This document shows, one piece after another, positions 1-9,470 of a stretch of DNA of 64,000 nt (positions are counted from its first letter, which is position 1; every line of letters starts with the position of its first letter). Made by a program: the position numbers and the translations under genes. The DNA is taken from the NCBI GenBank assembly GCA_027533105.1, contig JAPZTW010000009.1:186001-250000 (forward strand), read 5' to 3'. The notes under the pieces were generated by a model that was given only the letters and a program-made list of their open reading frames with translations, had not been told where the DNA came from and did no database searches. The stretch comes from Sphingomonadaceae bacterium (GTDB taxonomy: Bacteria; Pseudomonadota; Alphaproteobacteria; Sphingomonadales; Sphingomonadaceae).

Positions 1-2
1 AG

Positions 3-656
3 CTGCGCGTGGCGATCACCGGGGCAATCGCCGTGCTGGTCTGCGCCTGGCTGCCGGTCCAGGTTCCGCCCGCGCTGCTCTCGGTCCAGGGGGTGCTGGC
101 GATCTTTGGCGAGGTGCTGATCGGGCTGACGCTGGGCTTTGTCCTGCAATTGTGCTTCGCCGCGCCGGTGATCGCCGCCGAGCAGATCGGCGGGGCCATG
201 GGCCTGAGCCTCGCGACCGCGGTCGACCCGGTCAGCGGCGCCCAATCGCCCGCGCTGGGGCAATACTTCACCGTGCTGCTGACCCTGATCTTCCTGGGCC
301 TGGGCGGACACCTGCAATTCATCGCGCTGGTGATCGACAGCTATACCGCTTTTCCGCCGGGCCAGACCTGGCTGGGGCCGGAGCGGATCGAAACCGTGCT
401 GGGCTTTGGCGGGACGATGTTCACCGCCGCGCTGGCCATCGCCTTGCCGGTCACGCTGGTGCTGTTGCTGGTCCAGGTGCTGACCGGGGTAATCAGCCGT
501 TCCGCCCCGGCGCTCAACCTGTTCGCACTCGGCCTGCCGCTGGGCGTGCTGGCCGGCCTGGCCGCGCTGATCCTGGCCGTGCCGCTGCTGATCGAACAGT
601 TTGGCGACCTCTCTGCCCAGGGGCTTGAACAGGTCGGGAGCCTGCTGCGGCCATGA
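3..656 (+). CDS. fliR: Flagellar biosynthetic protein FliR (5' partial, runs off window start)
   Basis: Hydrophobic multi-TM protein with FliR-like segments (AAEQIGGAMGLSLATAVDP, FALGLPLGVLAGL); stop codon overlaps the flhB start; frame is open to the window edge. Confidence 0.88.
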   Translation: MRVAITGAIAVLVCAWLPVQVPPALLSVQGVLAIFGEVLIGLTLGFVLQLCFAAPVIAAEQIGGAMGLSLATAVDPVSGAQSPALGQYFTVLLTLIFLGLGGHLQFIALVIDSYTAFPPGQTWLGPERIETVLGFGGTMFTAALAIALPVTLVLLLVQVLTGVISRSAPALNLFALGLPLGVLAGLAALILAVPLLIEQFGDLSAQGLEQVGSLLRP

Positions 657-1798
657 GCGAGGAAGCCGGCGAAAAGAGCTTCGATCCAACCCCGAAGCGC
701 AAGCTTGATGCGGCCAAGAAGGGCGATGTCCTGCGCAGCCGCGAGCTGGGCACGGCGATTGCCGTGGTGCTGGGGGCGGCCTGGCTCAAGTTCGCCGGAC
801 CCTGGCTGCTCGGCGCGATGGAGGGCACGCTGCGCGCGGGCTTTGTCTGGGATCGCCGCGCGATTGAGGATTTCAACCCCGGATCGGCCATGTTGTCCGC
901 CCTGCTGGCCACACTGCCGCCGGTCCTCGCGCTGGCCGGACTGGTGCTGGTGCTGACCCTCGCCGGCACGCTGATGACGGGCGACGGGCGCTGGGTGGGC
1001 GCCAACATGCTGCCCAAGGGCAACCGGCTCGATCCGATCGCCGGGCTCAAGCGGATGTTCGGGGCAACCGGCTGGATCGAGGCGGGCAAGGGCCTGCTGA
1101 AGTTGGCCCTGCTGGGCGCCATCGCCTGGTACTGGGCGCTGGGCTGGCTCGACCAGCTGATGTCGCTCGGCCGCGGCGCGACCATCGGCCCGCAACTGGC
1201 GCTGGCCTGGCAGGCGATCACCGGCCTGCTCTTTGCCCTGTCGGCGGGCCTGGTCGTGATCGCGCTGATCGACTGGCCGGTGCAGTGGTGGCGGCGCAAC
1301 CAGCGGCTGAAGATGAGTGCGCAGGAACTGCGCGACGAGCACAAGGAAGCCGAAGGGTCGCCCGAAAAGAAGATGGCGATCCGCCAGAAGCAGCGCCAGC
1401 TGGCGATGGGCGGCGTGGCCAAGGCCATGCAGGAAGCACAGTTCGTGCTGACCAACCCCAGCCACTTCTCGGTGGCGATGGCCTATGATCCGGCCAAGGC
1501 GGCCGCCCCCATCGTGCTGGCCAAGGGCCGCGGCGAAAAGGCCCTGGCGATGCGCGAGCTGGCGGCCGAGCTGAACGTGCCGACGCTGGAGTACCCGGCC
1601 CTGGCCCGTTCGGTCTACTTCACCACGCGCGAACACCAGGTGATCCGCGAAGAGCTCTATGCTGCGGTCGCCGGGGTGCTGGCCTTCGTGCTGTCGCTGA
1701 GGCGCGGCGAGCGGGTGCAGCCGCCGCAGATCGAGGTGCCGCTGGCGCTGCGCTTCGACGCCGAAGGGCGGCCCGATCCGGCCGCCGCGCGGACTTAA
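653..1798 (+). CDS. flhB: Flagellar biosynthesis protein FlhB
   Basis: EKSFDPTPKRKLDAAKKGDVLRSREL N-terminus and the autocleavage region TNPSHFSVAMAYDP typical of FlhB/YscU; 4-bp overlap with fliR. Confidence 0.95.
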   Translation: MSEEAGEKSFDPTPKRKLDAAKKGDVLRSRELGTAIAVVLGAAWLKFAGPWLLGAMEGTLRAGFVWDRRAIEDFNPGSAMLSALLATLPPVLALAGLVLVLTLAGTLMTGDGRWVGANMLPKGNRLDPIAGLKRMFGATGWIEAGKGLLKLALLGAIAWYWALGWLDQLMSLGRGATIGPQLALAWQAITGLLFALSAGLVVIALIDWPVQWWRRNQRLKMSAQELRDEHKEAEGSPEKKMAIRQKQRQLAMGGVAKAMQEAQFVLTNPSHFSVAMAYDPAKAAAPIVLAKGRGEKALAMRELAAELNVPTLEYPALARSVYFTTREHQVIREELYAAVAGVLAFVLSLRRGERVQPPQIEVPLALRFDAEGRPDPAAART

Positions 1799-1828
1799 CC
1801 GGCGCCGCCCCCGACCGTTCTGGCAATC

Positions 1829-3244
1829 ATGACCACCACCTCGGCCACCCAGTCAATCGTCGCCGCGCTCGGCGGTGGCAGCGGGGTCGATTTCGCCGCG
1901 CTGGCCACCAACCTGGCCGAAGCGCAGTTCGCGGCGCGCAAGGACCGGGTCGCGAGCCGCAGCGAACTGGTCGAACGGCAGGTTTCCGCCGCCAGCCAGC
2001 TGCGCAGCCAGATCACCCAGCTGGCCACTTCGGTGGGAGACCGGGTCCGCAGCGGTGACATTTCCACCCAGCCGCAGATCGCCAATGGCGCGGTTGCCAC
2101 CGTCTCGCGCGGGGCGGCCAGCGGCAGCGGGACCTACAGCCTTGAAGTGACCGCACTGGCGCGCGGCCAGGTGCTGGCCTCGCCCACGCTGCCGGCGGGA
2201 ACCGCGCCGGGCTCCGGCACGCTGACGATCCGCTTCGGCACGCTTGACGGCACCTTTGCCGAGGATCCGGCCCGCACCCCGCTGGCGCTGACCATTGCGC
2301 CGGGCACCACGCTGGCGGGCATTGCCGGCCAGATCAACGCCGCCCGCGCCGGGATCAGCGCCTATGTCGCGCAAGGCCCAGGCGGCGCGCAGCTGGTGCT
2401 GAAAGGCAGCGAAGGCGCGCCAAACGGCTTCGTGGTCGAGGCCACCGAAGATCCGGCCCAGCCCGGCCTTGCCGCCCTGGCCTGGGCACCGGGCAGCGAT
2501 CCGGCGCGACTGACCGCCCGGGCCGCCGATGCGGCGTTCCGCCTCGATGGCGTGGCGCTGACAGCGCGGTCCAACACGATCGAGAATGTCGCCCCGGGCC
2601 TGTCGCTCCAGCTCACCGGCACCAATCCCGGCGCACCGACCACGATCCGCTTCAACCAGCCCAATACGGCGGTCAGCGGCTTCATGCAGGACTTTGCCTC
2701 CGCCCTGAACGAATTGGCCAGCAGCCTGGGCGAGCTGACCAATCCCCAGGGCGGCGACCTCGCCCGCGATCCCGGCGCGCGGGCACTGCGCCAGGCGCTG
2801 ACCGGGCTCGGCAGTACGGTGATCCTGCCCAATGCCGCGCCCGGTCAACCGCGAACGCTGGCCGAACTGGGGCTGGCGACCAATCGCGACGGCACCTTCC
2901 GGCTGGATGCGGGGCGGCTCGAAGCGGCGCTGAAGGCCGCGCCCGAAGGGGTGGCGGCGATGTTCACCACCGGCATTCACGGGGTCTATGCCACGCTTGA
3001 CCGGCTGGCCCGCAATGCCGGGGCCGTGGGCAATCCGGGATCGCTGGGCGGATCGGTGAGCCGCTACAATGCGCTCAAGACCCGCCTCAGCGAGGAAGCG
3101 ACCGAGCTGGCTGATGCCCAGGCCGCGCTGCGCGCGCAGCTGGCCAAGCGCTTTGCCGCCGCCGACAGCCGGGTGGGCGCCTCGCGCGGGACGCTGTCCT
3201 TCCTGCAGAACCAGATCGACGCGTGGAACGCGCAGCGGAACTGA
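1829..3244 (+). CDS. fliD: Flagellar hook-associated protein 2 / filament cap FliD
   Basis: N-terminal GSGVDFAALATNLAEAQFAARKDR and C-terminal coiled-coil typical of FliD; located between flhB and fliS. Confidence 0.88.
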   Translation: MTTTSATQSIVAALGGGSGVDFAALATNLAEAQFAARKDRVASRSELVERQVSAASQLRSQITQLATSVGDRVRSGDISTQPQIANGAVATVSRGAASGSGTYSLEVTALARGQVLASPTLPAGTAPGSGTLTIRFGTLDGTFAEDPARTPLALTIAPGTTLAGIAGQINAARAGISAYVAQGPGGAQLVLKGSEGAPNGFVVEATEDPAQPGLAALAWAPGSDPARLTARAADAAFRLDGVALTARSNTIENVAPGLSLQLTGTNPGAPTTIRFNQPNTAVSGFMQDFASALNELASSLGELTNPQGGDLARDPGARALRQALTGLGSTVILPNAAPGQPRTLAELGLATNRDGTFRLDAGRLEAALKAAPEGVAAMFTTGIHGVYATLDRLARNAGAVGNPGSLGGSVSRYNALKTRLSEEATELADAQAALRAQLAKRFAAADSRVGASRGTLSFLQNQIDAWNAQRN

Positions 3245-3621
3245 TGATGCTGGTCCAGCAAAGCCCGCATGACGCCTATCGCCGCGTCGATTTCGATGCC
3301 CGGGTGGCCAGTGCCCGGCCGGACCAGCTGGTCGCGCTGTGCTTTGAACAGTTCGACCTGGCGCTGGGCAGCGCCATCGCGGCCGACCGGCGCGGCGACA
3401 ATGCCCGGCGCAGTGCCAGCCTGACCCGGGCCCTGGCCGCGCTGGCCGCGCTGCAGCTGGGCGTGGACCGTGCAGCGGCGGGGGCGGATGCCCTGTTGCA
3501 GTTCTACGACGGCCTGCGGCGCAGCGTGCTGGGCAGTGTTCCCGCCTTCGATCCCGCCACCCTGGCGCGGGCGCGGCGCGATGCCCTGGACGTGGCCGAG
3601 GCGCTCGGCCTGCGGGAATAA
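3244..3621 (+). CDS. fliS: Flagellar export chaperone FliS
   Basis: Small protein: MMLVQQSPHDAYRRVDFDARVASARPDQLVALCFEQFDLALGSA; directly downstream of fliD. ORF-track start 3223 is upstream of the likely ATG. Confidence 0.8.
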   Translation: MMLVQQSPHDAYRRVDFDARVASARPDQLVALCFEQFDLALGSAIAADRRGDNARRSASLTRALAALAALQLGVDRAAAGADALLQFYDGLRRSVLGSVPAFDPATLARARRDALDVAEALGLRE

Positions 3622-3787
3622 GCCACCGTTTCGGAGCAATCGGCCCGGCCCGGAAATCCGCGCAGGTAGAACCCTAACCTCCGGAAATTCCCCTAGATTA
3701 ACCTTCGAAAGCGGCGCGAACCGGCCGCGCGGACCGGCCCACCACGCGGCATATCCCCTAGGCGTTAACCGCTAGGGAGCCACACGG

Positions 3788-4390
3788 ATGGAACGTCGCC
3801 GCAGCATCGCCGTAGTCGATAGCAACTTTCGCCGCCGGGCCGCGATGAGCCACTCGCTGGCGGGCAGCGGGATCCATGTCGAACCCTTCGAGACAATCGA
3901 CGAACTGGCTGCCAGCTGGCCGCGGACCGAGGCCATCCTGGTCGAGGACCGGCACGAAACGATCGAGGAACTGATCGGGCTGATGACCGAGAAGGGGCGC
4001 TGGCTGCCGTTGATCGGCTTTGCCGAGGAGCCATCGATTGACCGGATCGTGCGGGCGGTCCTGGCCGGGGCGGTCGATTACCTGCACTGGCCGTGCCAGC
4101 CCGCGCAGGTGCTGGGCGCCCTGATCGGGGCCGAAAGCGCCGGGCAATCGCTGGGGATGCTCAAGCTGCGTGAGGCCCAGGCGCGCAGCCGCGTGCGGTG
4201 CCTGACCCGGCGCGAGCGCGAGGTGCTGGCCGGGATAGCCGAGGGCAAGTCCAACCGGCTGATCGGCGAGCAGCTAGAAATCAGCCCGCGCACGGTCGAG
4301 ATTCACCGCGCCAACATGCTGACCAAGATGGGGGCAAAGCACACGTCCGAGGCGATCCGGATCGCCATCGAGGCCTCGCTGGTGAGTTGA
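3788..4390 (+). CDS. LuxR/FixJ-type transcriptional regulator with receiver-like N-terminus
   Basis: C-terminal GerE HTH (LTRREREVLAGIAEGKSNRLIGEQLEISPRTVEIHRANMLTKMGA); N-terminal receiver-like fold IAVVDSNFRRRAAM...AILVEDRHE. Confidence 0.85.
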   Translation: MERRRSIAVVDSNFRRRAAMSHSLAGSGIHVEPFETIDELAASWPRTEAILVEDRHETIEELIGLMTEKGRWLPLIGFAEEPSIDRIVRAVLAGAVDYLHWPCQPAQVLGALIGAESAGQSLGMLKLREAQARSRVRCLTRREREVLAGIAEGKSNRLIGEQLEISPRTVEIHRANMLTKMGAKHTSEAIRIAIEASLVS

Positions 4391-4424
4391 GCGCCGCCGC
4401 CGCGCGCGGCCGAGGCGGACGATA

Positions 4425-4465
4425 AAAAGGGGCCCCGGACTTGCGTCCGAGGCCCCCGGCGTCCC
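4425..4465 (-). terminator. Rho-independent terminator for the TonB-dependent receptor gene
   Basis: Hairpin GGGGCCcCGGAC-ttgc-GTCCGaGGCCCC; on the minus strand it is followed by CCTTTTTA. Confidence 0.8.
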
Positions 4466-4488
4466 TCCCAGGACTAAGGTGTTCGCGC

Positions 4489-7400
4489 TTAGAACTTGAT
4501 CCCGGCGGTGAGGCCGAAGCGACGCGGTTCGAGCGTGAAGATGTTGGTGTAGTTACCCGAGGACTGGTCGGTCACGTAGAGACCCGTGATCGCATCCTTG
4601 TCGAACAGGTTTTGCACCCAGACGCGGGCAAACCACTTCTTGTCGGGACCATCCAGCTGCAGCTGGGCATTGACCTGCGTGTAGCTGTCAATGCGGTTGA
4701 TGTTCCCGTTGAAGATGTTGCCGTAGGACTTGCCGGTGTAGATGAAGTCCGCACGCGGGGTCAGGGTCATGTCACCAACGGGGATGTCATACTGCACGCC
4801 CGCCGAGAACTTGTAGTCCGGCGCGCCGGGCAGCTTGTTGCCCTTGATGTTCACCGGGATACCCGACGAGTAGACGGTCACCCCGCCGAAGCCGGCCCCG
4901 ACGGTCGGTGCCAGCCCGGCCAGCGCCGCGCAGATGCTGAACGCGCCGGTCGAGTTGATGCCGCTGCCCGAGGGGAACGCGGTGGTCGGCTGCAGGTTGG
5001 CACCTGCGTTGCCGGTCACGGCACCCGAGTTGATCAGGGCGTTCACCTGGTTGACGAACCCGTTCACGCCGGTGGCGCTTCCGGTGTTCGAGGCCACGGC
5101 GCAGTTCGCACCGTTGGTGATGTCCTTGATGATCACGGCGTCGGCACGGCCCGCCCCGAAGTCACGCGGGTTGGAGAGGAACTTGTCCTCGCTCACCTTG
5201 GTGTTCAGGTAGCTGGCGTTCATGTTGATCGCCAGTTCGCGGGTGGGGCGGAAGATCGCTTCGGCTTCCAGACCCCAGACGTTGGCGCTGACGTTGTCGT
5301 TGACCGAGGTGCGGGCCACGATGCGCGACAGCTGCAGGTCGTTGTACTTGTAGTAGAACCCGGTGAGGTTCAGCTGGACATTGCCGAAGGTGTTCTTCGA
5401 ACCCACTTCGAAGGCCCAGACCGTTTCCGGACCAAAGCCTTCCGGAACCGCGAAGACCGGCGACAGCGGCGGGTTCACACCGCCCGACTTGTAGCCGCGC
5501 GAGACCGAGGCATAGACCAGGTTGTCCGGCGTGATCTGGTAATCCAGCACCGCACGACCCGTCCACTGGCTGAACTTCACGTTGCGGACCTGGAAGGGTT
5601 CGCAACCGCTGATGTTGGCCGAGGTCAGGATGCCCGAAGCGGTGGTGCTGTTGATCGTGCAGGCCGTGGCCGGATCGGCGTCATAGGGCTGAAGCCGCGA
5701 CGACGTCGGGGCACCGGTGACCGCCCAGCCGTAGAGATACGGCGAGGCGAACATGTCGGTCCCGCCGAACGGCACGAGGAAGTTGGCCAGGGTGGTGCGC
5801 GCCGTGATCGTCTTGTTGTCGTTGTTATAGCGCGCGCCGAGGGTCAGCTTCAGCTGGTCGTTGAACTTGAAGTAGGCTTCACCGAAGATCCCGTAGGTCT
5901 TGATGTCGAGCTGATCGCTGTTGTTGCGATAGAACGGCGTGCCAAGGAAGCCCGGCGGGGGCACCTGGGCACCCGGGATCGCCCCAACGCCAGCCCGGCC
6001 GAGCGCGTTGAAGGTGCCGAGCAGGCCGGTCAGGTAGTCGATGCCGAACGAGTTAACATAGTAGCTGTTCTCGCTCATCCCGCCCTTGCCGTAGATGCCG
6101 CCCAGCAGGAAGTTGAACATCCCGTCCCAGTCGGACGAGAGGATCATTTCCGCCGACCAGCTTTCGGTATCCTGGTTCGAACGGTCGAAGTCCTGCGGGG
6201 TCATCGAGCAGAGCCGCTGGCGGTTGGCACCATAGGCGCCCATTCCGCTCGGATCGGTGAGCGAGGTGCAGAGCACGCCGGTCGGTCCGTTCGGGATCAG
6301 GGCCGCCGCGATCGGCGCGAAGTAGGATGCCGGCAGACCCGGAATGCCGCCCGCAGCAGCAGCCGCGAGCGAGTTCAGGCCAGCCTGCATCCCGGCCCGG
6401 TTCTGGACCGAGTTGTTGTAGTCCTGCGACGAGTCGACCTTGGTCTGCTGCCAGTTGCCGCTGACCTTGACCTTCAGGCCATTGCCCAAATCCTGGTCGA
6501 TCGAGCCCTGAACAATCCATTCCTCGGCGAAATAGGTCGGCTTGTAGTCGGTGTTGACCACGCGCGGATCGGCCGGGTTGACGACACCGGCATAGGGATC
6601 CGGACCATAGAGGCTGCCCAGACCGAAGATGTTGGGAATGCCGTTGGCCGCGAGGAATTCACGCGAGGTGAGCACGCCCACGAACGAGGTGTTCGAGTTG
6701 GTCGTGCCATAGTCGCGCGTCGCATTGAGGCAGCCCAGCACGCCCGTGGGGTCGCGCTGGCACAGCTGCTTCTGGATGCGCATGCGGTTGTCTTTTTCGT
6801 GGAAGTACTGCGCCATCAGGTCGATGGTGGTCGACGTGCTGGGCTCGAACCGGATCGAGGCGCGCGCCCCCCACAGATCGCGGTCGTCGATCTTCGAATT
6901 GTCGAACAGGTTGGTCGTGTAGCCTTCGCGGTTCAGGTAGAAGCCGGCCAGGCGGACCGCCACGGTATCGCCGATCGGGGCATTGACCATGCCCTTCAGC
7001 TTGAAGCTGTTGTAATTGCCGTATTCGGCTTCGAAGTTGCCGGCCATGCCCGACAGGTCGGGCCGCGCGGTGCGGAAGTTGACCACGCCCGAGGTCGCGT
7101 TGCGGCCGAACAGGGTGCCCTGCGGACCACGCAGCACTTCGATCTGCGCCAGGTCATAGAACTCGCCTTCGAACAGGCGGGTCGCGTAGAGCGGCGCATC
7201 GTTCATGTGGATGGCGGTGGCGCTGTCGCAGGTCACGCCCACGCACAGGTCGCCGATGCCGCGGATCGTGAAGCTCGATCCGGTGAAGTTGCCCTTGGTA
7301 AAGGTGACGTTGGGCAGGGTGAGCTGCAGGTCGGAGGTGTTCTTGATCTGCTGCTTTTCGAGCGCTTCGGTGTTGAAGGCCGAAACGGCGATCGGCACGT

Positions 7401-7545
7401 CTTGCAGGCGCTGGTTCGAACGTTGCGCGGTCACGATGATGACGTTGGCGTCATCTTCCTCCGCCCCTTGTGCACTCTGTGCAAAGGCCGGAAACGCGAT
7501 TGCGCTGGCGCAGACGCCAGCAAGCAGGGTCAGCTTACCCCTCAT
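4489..7545 (-). CDS. TonB-dependent outer membrane receptor
   Basis: Signal peptide MRGKLTLLAGVCASAIAFPAFAQ, TonB-box-like NVIIVTAQRSNQRLQDVPIAVSAF, plug motif IEVLRGPQGTLFGRNATSGVVNF, C-terminal RRFGLTAGIKF. Start placed at CAT 7543-7545 instead of the ORF-track start. Confidence 0.95.
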   Translation of the reverse strand: MRGKLTLLAGVCASAIAFPAFAQSAQGAEEDDANVIIVTAQRSNQRLQDVPIAVSAFNTEALEKQQIKNTSDLQLTLPNVTFTKGNFTGSSFTIRGIGDLCVGVTCDSATAIHMNDAPLYATRLFEGEFYDLAQIEVLRGPQGTLFGRNATSGVVNFRTARPDLSGMAGNFEAEYGNYNSFKLKGMVNAPIGDTVAVRLAGFYLNREGYTTNLFDNSKIDDRDLWGARASIRFEPSTSTTIDLMAQYFHEKDNRMRIQKQLCQRDPTGVLGCLNATRDYGTTNSNTSFVGVLTSREFLAANGIPNIFGLGSLYGPDPYAGVVNPADPRVVNTDYKPTYFAEEWIVQGSIDQDLGNGLKVKVSGNWQQTKVDSSQDYNNSVQNRAGMQAGLNSLAAAAAGGIPGLPASYFAPIAAALIPNGPTGVLCTSLTDPSGMGAYGANRQRLCSMTPQDFDRSNQDTESWSAEMILSSDWDGMFNFLLGGIYGKGGMSENSYYVNSFGIDYLTGLLGTFNALGRAGVGAIPGAQVPPPGFLGTPFYRNNSDQLDIKTYGIFGEAYFKFNDQLKLTLGARYNNDNKTITARTTLANFLVPFGGTDMFASPYLYGWAVTGAPTSSRLQPYDADPATACTINSTTASGILTSANISGCEPFQVRNVKFSQWTGRAVLDYQITPDNLVYASVSRGYKSGGVNPPLSPVFAVPEGFGPETVWAFEVGSKNTFGNVQLNLTGFYYKYNDLQLSRIVARTSVNDNVSANVWGLEAEAIFRPTRELAINMNASYLNTKVSEDKFLSNPRDFGAGRADAVIIKDITNGANCAVASNTGSATGVNGFVNQVNALINSGAVTGNAGANLQPTTAFPSGSGINSTGAFSICAALAGLAPTVGAGFGGVTVYSSGIPVNIKGNKLPGAPDYKFSAGVQYDIPVGDMTLTPRADFIYTGKSYGNIFNGNINRIDSYTQVNAQLQLDGPDKKWFARVWVQNLFDKDAITGLYVTDQSSGNYTNIFTLEPRRFGLTAGIKF

Positions 7546-7775
7546 TAGCCCACTCTCCTCTTTTTGCCCGTCCCTTTTCCCGGGCGGTTGCACATGGGAA
7601 TAGATCACCGTCCGGGCCGCTTGACAACCGGTTTTAATCGAAAGGTTAGAACAGGCGAAAACCGTAGCGGAACTGCCACACCTGCGATTGCTGCGAAAAG
7701 CCGGGCCAGCGCGCAACAATCGTTGCAAGCGGTCTGATTTCGCGTAGCTTTCCTGCGAACAGGTGGGGATTCGCG

Positions 7776-9470
7776 ATGCACCAGGCCGCCGCGCCGGACC
7801 AACCGACGCGCTATCGGGCATTCATCAGTTACAGCCATTCTGACAGCAGTTTTGCCCGGTGGCTGCACCGATCGCTCGAACGCTTCGTGCTGCCTGCCAC
7901 AGGCGAAGCGGCGCGCCAGCGGCTGGCCCCGGTGTTCATCGACCGCGCCGAACTGCCCGCCGCGACCGACCTATCCGCGACCGTGCGCGAGGCCCTGGCC
8001 GGATCCGCCGCGCTGATCGTGGTGGCGAGCCCCGGCGCGCGGGCCAGTGCCTGGGTCGATCGCGAGATCGCGCTGTTCCGCGAACTCCATCCCGATCGTC
8101 CGATCCTGACCGCGCTGATCGCGGGCGAACCGGACGAGGCCTTTCCCCCGGCCCTGACCGGCAGCGGGGCGACCCGGATCGAGCCCCTGGCCGCCGATTT
8201 CCGCAAGCAGGCCGATGGGCGGCGGCTGGGCCTGCTCAAGATCGTGGCCGGGCTGACCGGCCAGCCGCTCGACCGGCTGGTCCAGCGCGATAGCCAGGCC
8301 CGCCAGCGGCGCGTGATGGCCGTCACGGCGGCGGCCCTGCTGCTCAGTCTAGTGCTGGGCAGTCTGCTGGTGCTGGCAATCCAGGCTCGCGCCGAGGCAG
8401 AGCGGCAACGCGCCAGCGCGGAAGGAATGGTCGAATTCATGCTGACGGACCTGCGCGAAAAGCTGAAGGGCGTGGGCCGACTCGACGTAATGGATGCCGT
8501 CAACGCCCGGGCCATGGCGCATTACGCCGCCCAGCCGCTCGATGGCCTGCCGCCCGCCAGCCTGACGCGCCGCGCGCGGCTGCTCCACGCCATGGGCGAG
8601 GATGCCGCCAGCCGCGGCCAGATGGCCGAGGCCAGCGCCCTTTATGGCGAGGCCAGCCGCACCACTGCCGCCGTCCTGGCCCGCCAGCCCGACGATCCGG
8701 ACGCGATCTTCGCCCATGCCCAGAGCGAGTTCTGGGTCGGCTCGGCGGCCTGGGTGCAGCGCGACCTGCCGCGTACCGAACGGCACTGGCGCGCTTACCT
8801 CACGCATGCCGAAGCCCTTGCCCGGCGCGAGCCCGGCAGCCTGCGCGCGCTGATGGAACAGGGCTATGCCCAGGGCAACATGTGCGAACTGGTCAACCGC
8901 CAGACCGGGCGCCCCACCGAGGCATTGCCCTGGTGCGAGCGGTCCACGGCCTTCATGCGGCAGGCGGCGGCCCGCGCCGATGCGACCGCCCAGAACCGGC
9001 TGGACCTGGCCAACCGGATCGGCTGGCAGGCCGACGTGCTGGGCAAGGCCGGACGGATCGCGGCGGCCCTGGCGCTGCGGGCCGAGGAAGCCGCGATCAT
9101 CGCCCGGCTGCTGGCTGCCGATCCCGCCAATCGCGACCTGGCCGAGCGGCGGCTCTGGCCCGAAGTCGGCGCCGGACAGCTCGAACTGGCCGCCGGGCGG
9201 CCCGGGGCGGCGCTGGCGCGAATGCAGCGCTGCCTGTCGGACTATGCCCGGCTGGCGGCCGACCGGCCCGACGATCGCGGGCTGACCGTGCAGCAGTTCC
9301 GCGCCGCCTGGGTCGCCGCCCGCGCGGCCCGCGCGGCGCGGTCGGACCAGGCCCCGGCGCTGGTTCGCCAGGCCGAAGCATTCCATGCCCTGTTGCGCCG
9401 CTCCTATTCGTCAGCGGAGATGGCGCGGTTCGATACGATGCTGGCACAATTGCAAGAGGGAGACCGATGA
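7776..9470 (+). CDS. TIR domain - transmembrane segment - TPR-like protein
   Basis: TIR: RYRAFISYSHSDSSFARWLHRSLERF..FIDRAELPAATDLSATVREALAGSAALIVVASPGARASAWVDREIALF; TM VMAVTAAALLLSLVLGSLLVLAI followed by a coiled-coil and TPR-like helical region. Confidence 0.88.
   Translation: MHQAAAPDQPTRYRAFISYSHSDSSFARWLHRSLERFVLPATGEAARQRLAPVFIDRAELPAATDLSATVREALAGSAALIVVASPGARASAWVDREIALFRELHPDRPILTALIAGEPDEAFPPALTGSGATRIEPLAADFRKQADGRRLGLLKIVAGLTGQPLDRLVQRDSQARQRRVMAVTAAALLLSLVLGSLLVLAIQARAEAERQRASAEGMVEFMLTDLREKLKGVGRLDVMDAVNARAMAHYAAQPLDGLPPASLTRRARLLHAMGEDAASRGQMAEASALYGEASRTTAAVLARQPDDPDAIFAHAQSEFWVGSAAWVQRDLPRTERHWRAYLTHAEALARREPGSLRALMEQGYAQGNMCELVNRQTGRPTEALPWCERSTAFMRQAAARADATAQNRLDLANRIGWQADVLGKAGRIAAALALRAEEAAIIARLLAADPANRDLAERRLWPEVGAGQLELAAGRPGAALARMQRCLSDYARLAADRPDDRGLTVQQFRAAWVAARAARAARSDQAPALVRQAEAFHALLRRSYSSAEMARFDTMLAQLQEGDR

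Noticed and set aside
4441-7548. 1035-aa plus-strand ORF spanning the first TonB receptor
   Set aside because: It is antisense to a clear TonB-dependent receptor; translation is R/G/V/H/D-rich with no domain logic, as expected for high-GC antisense frames.
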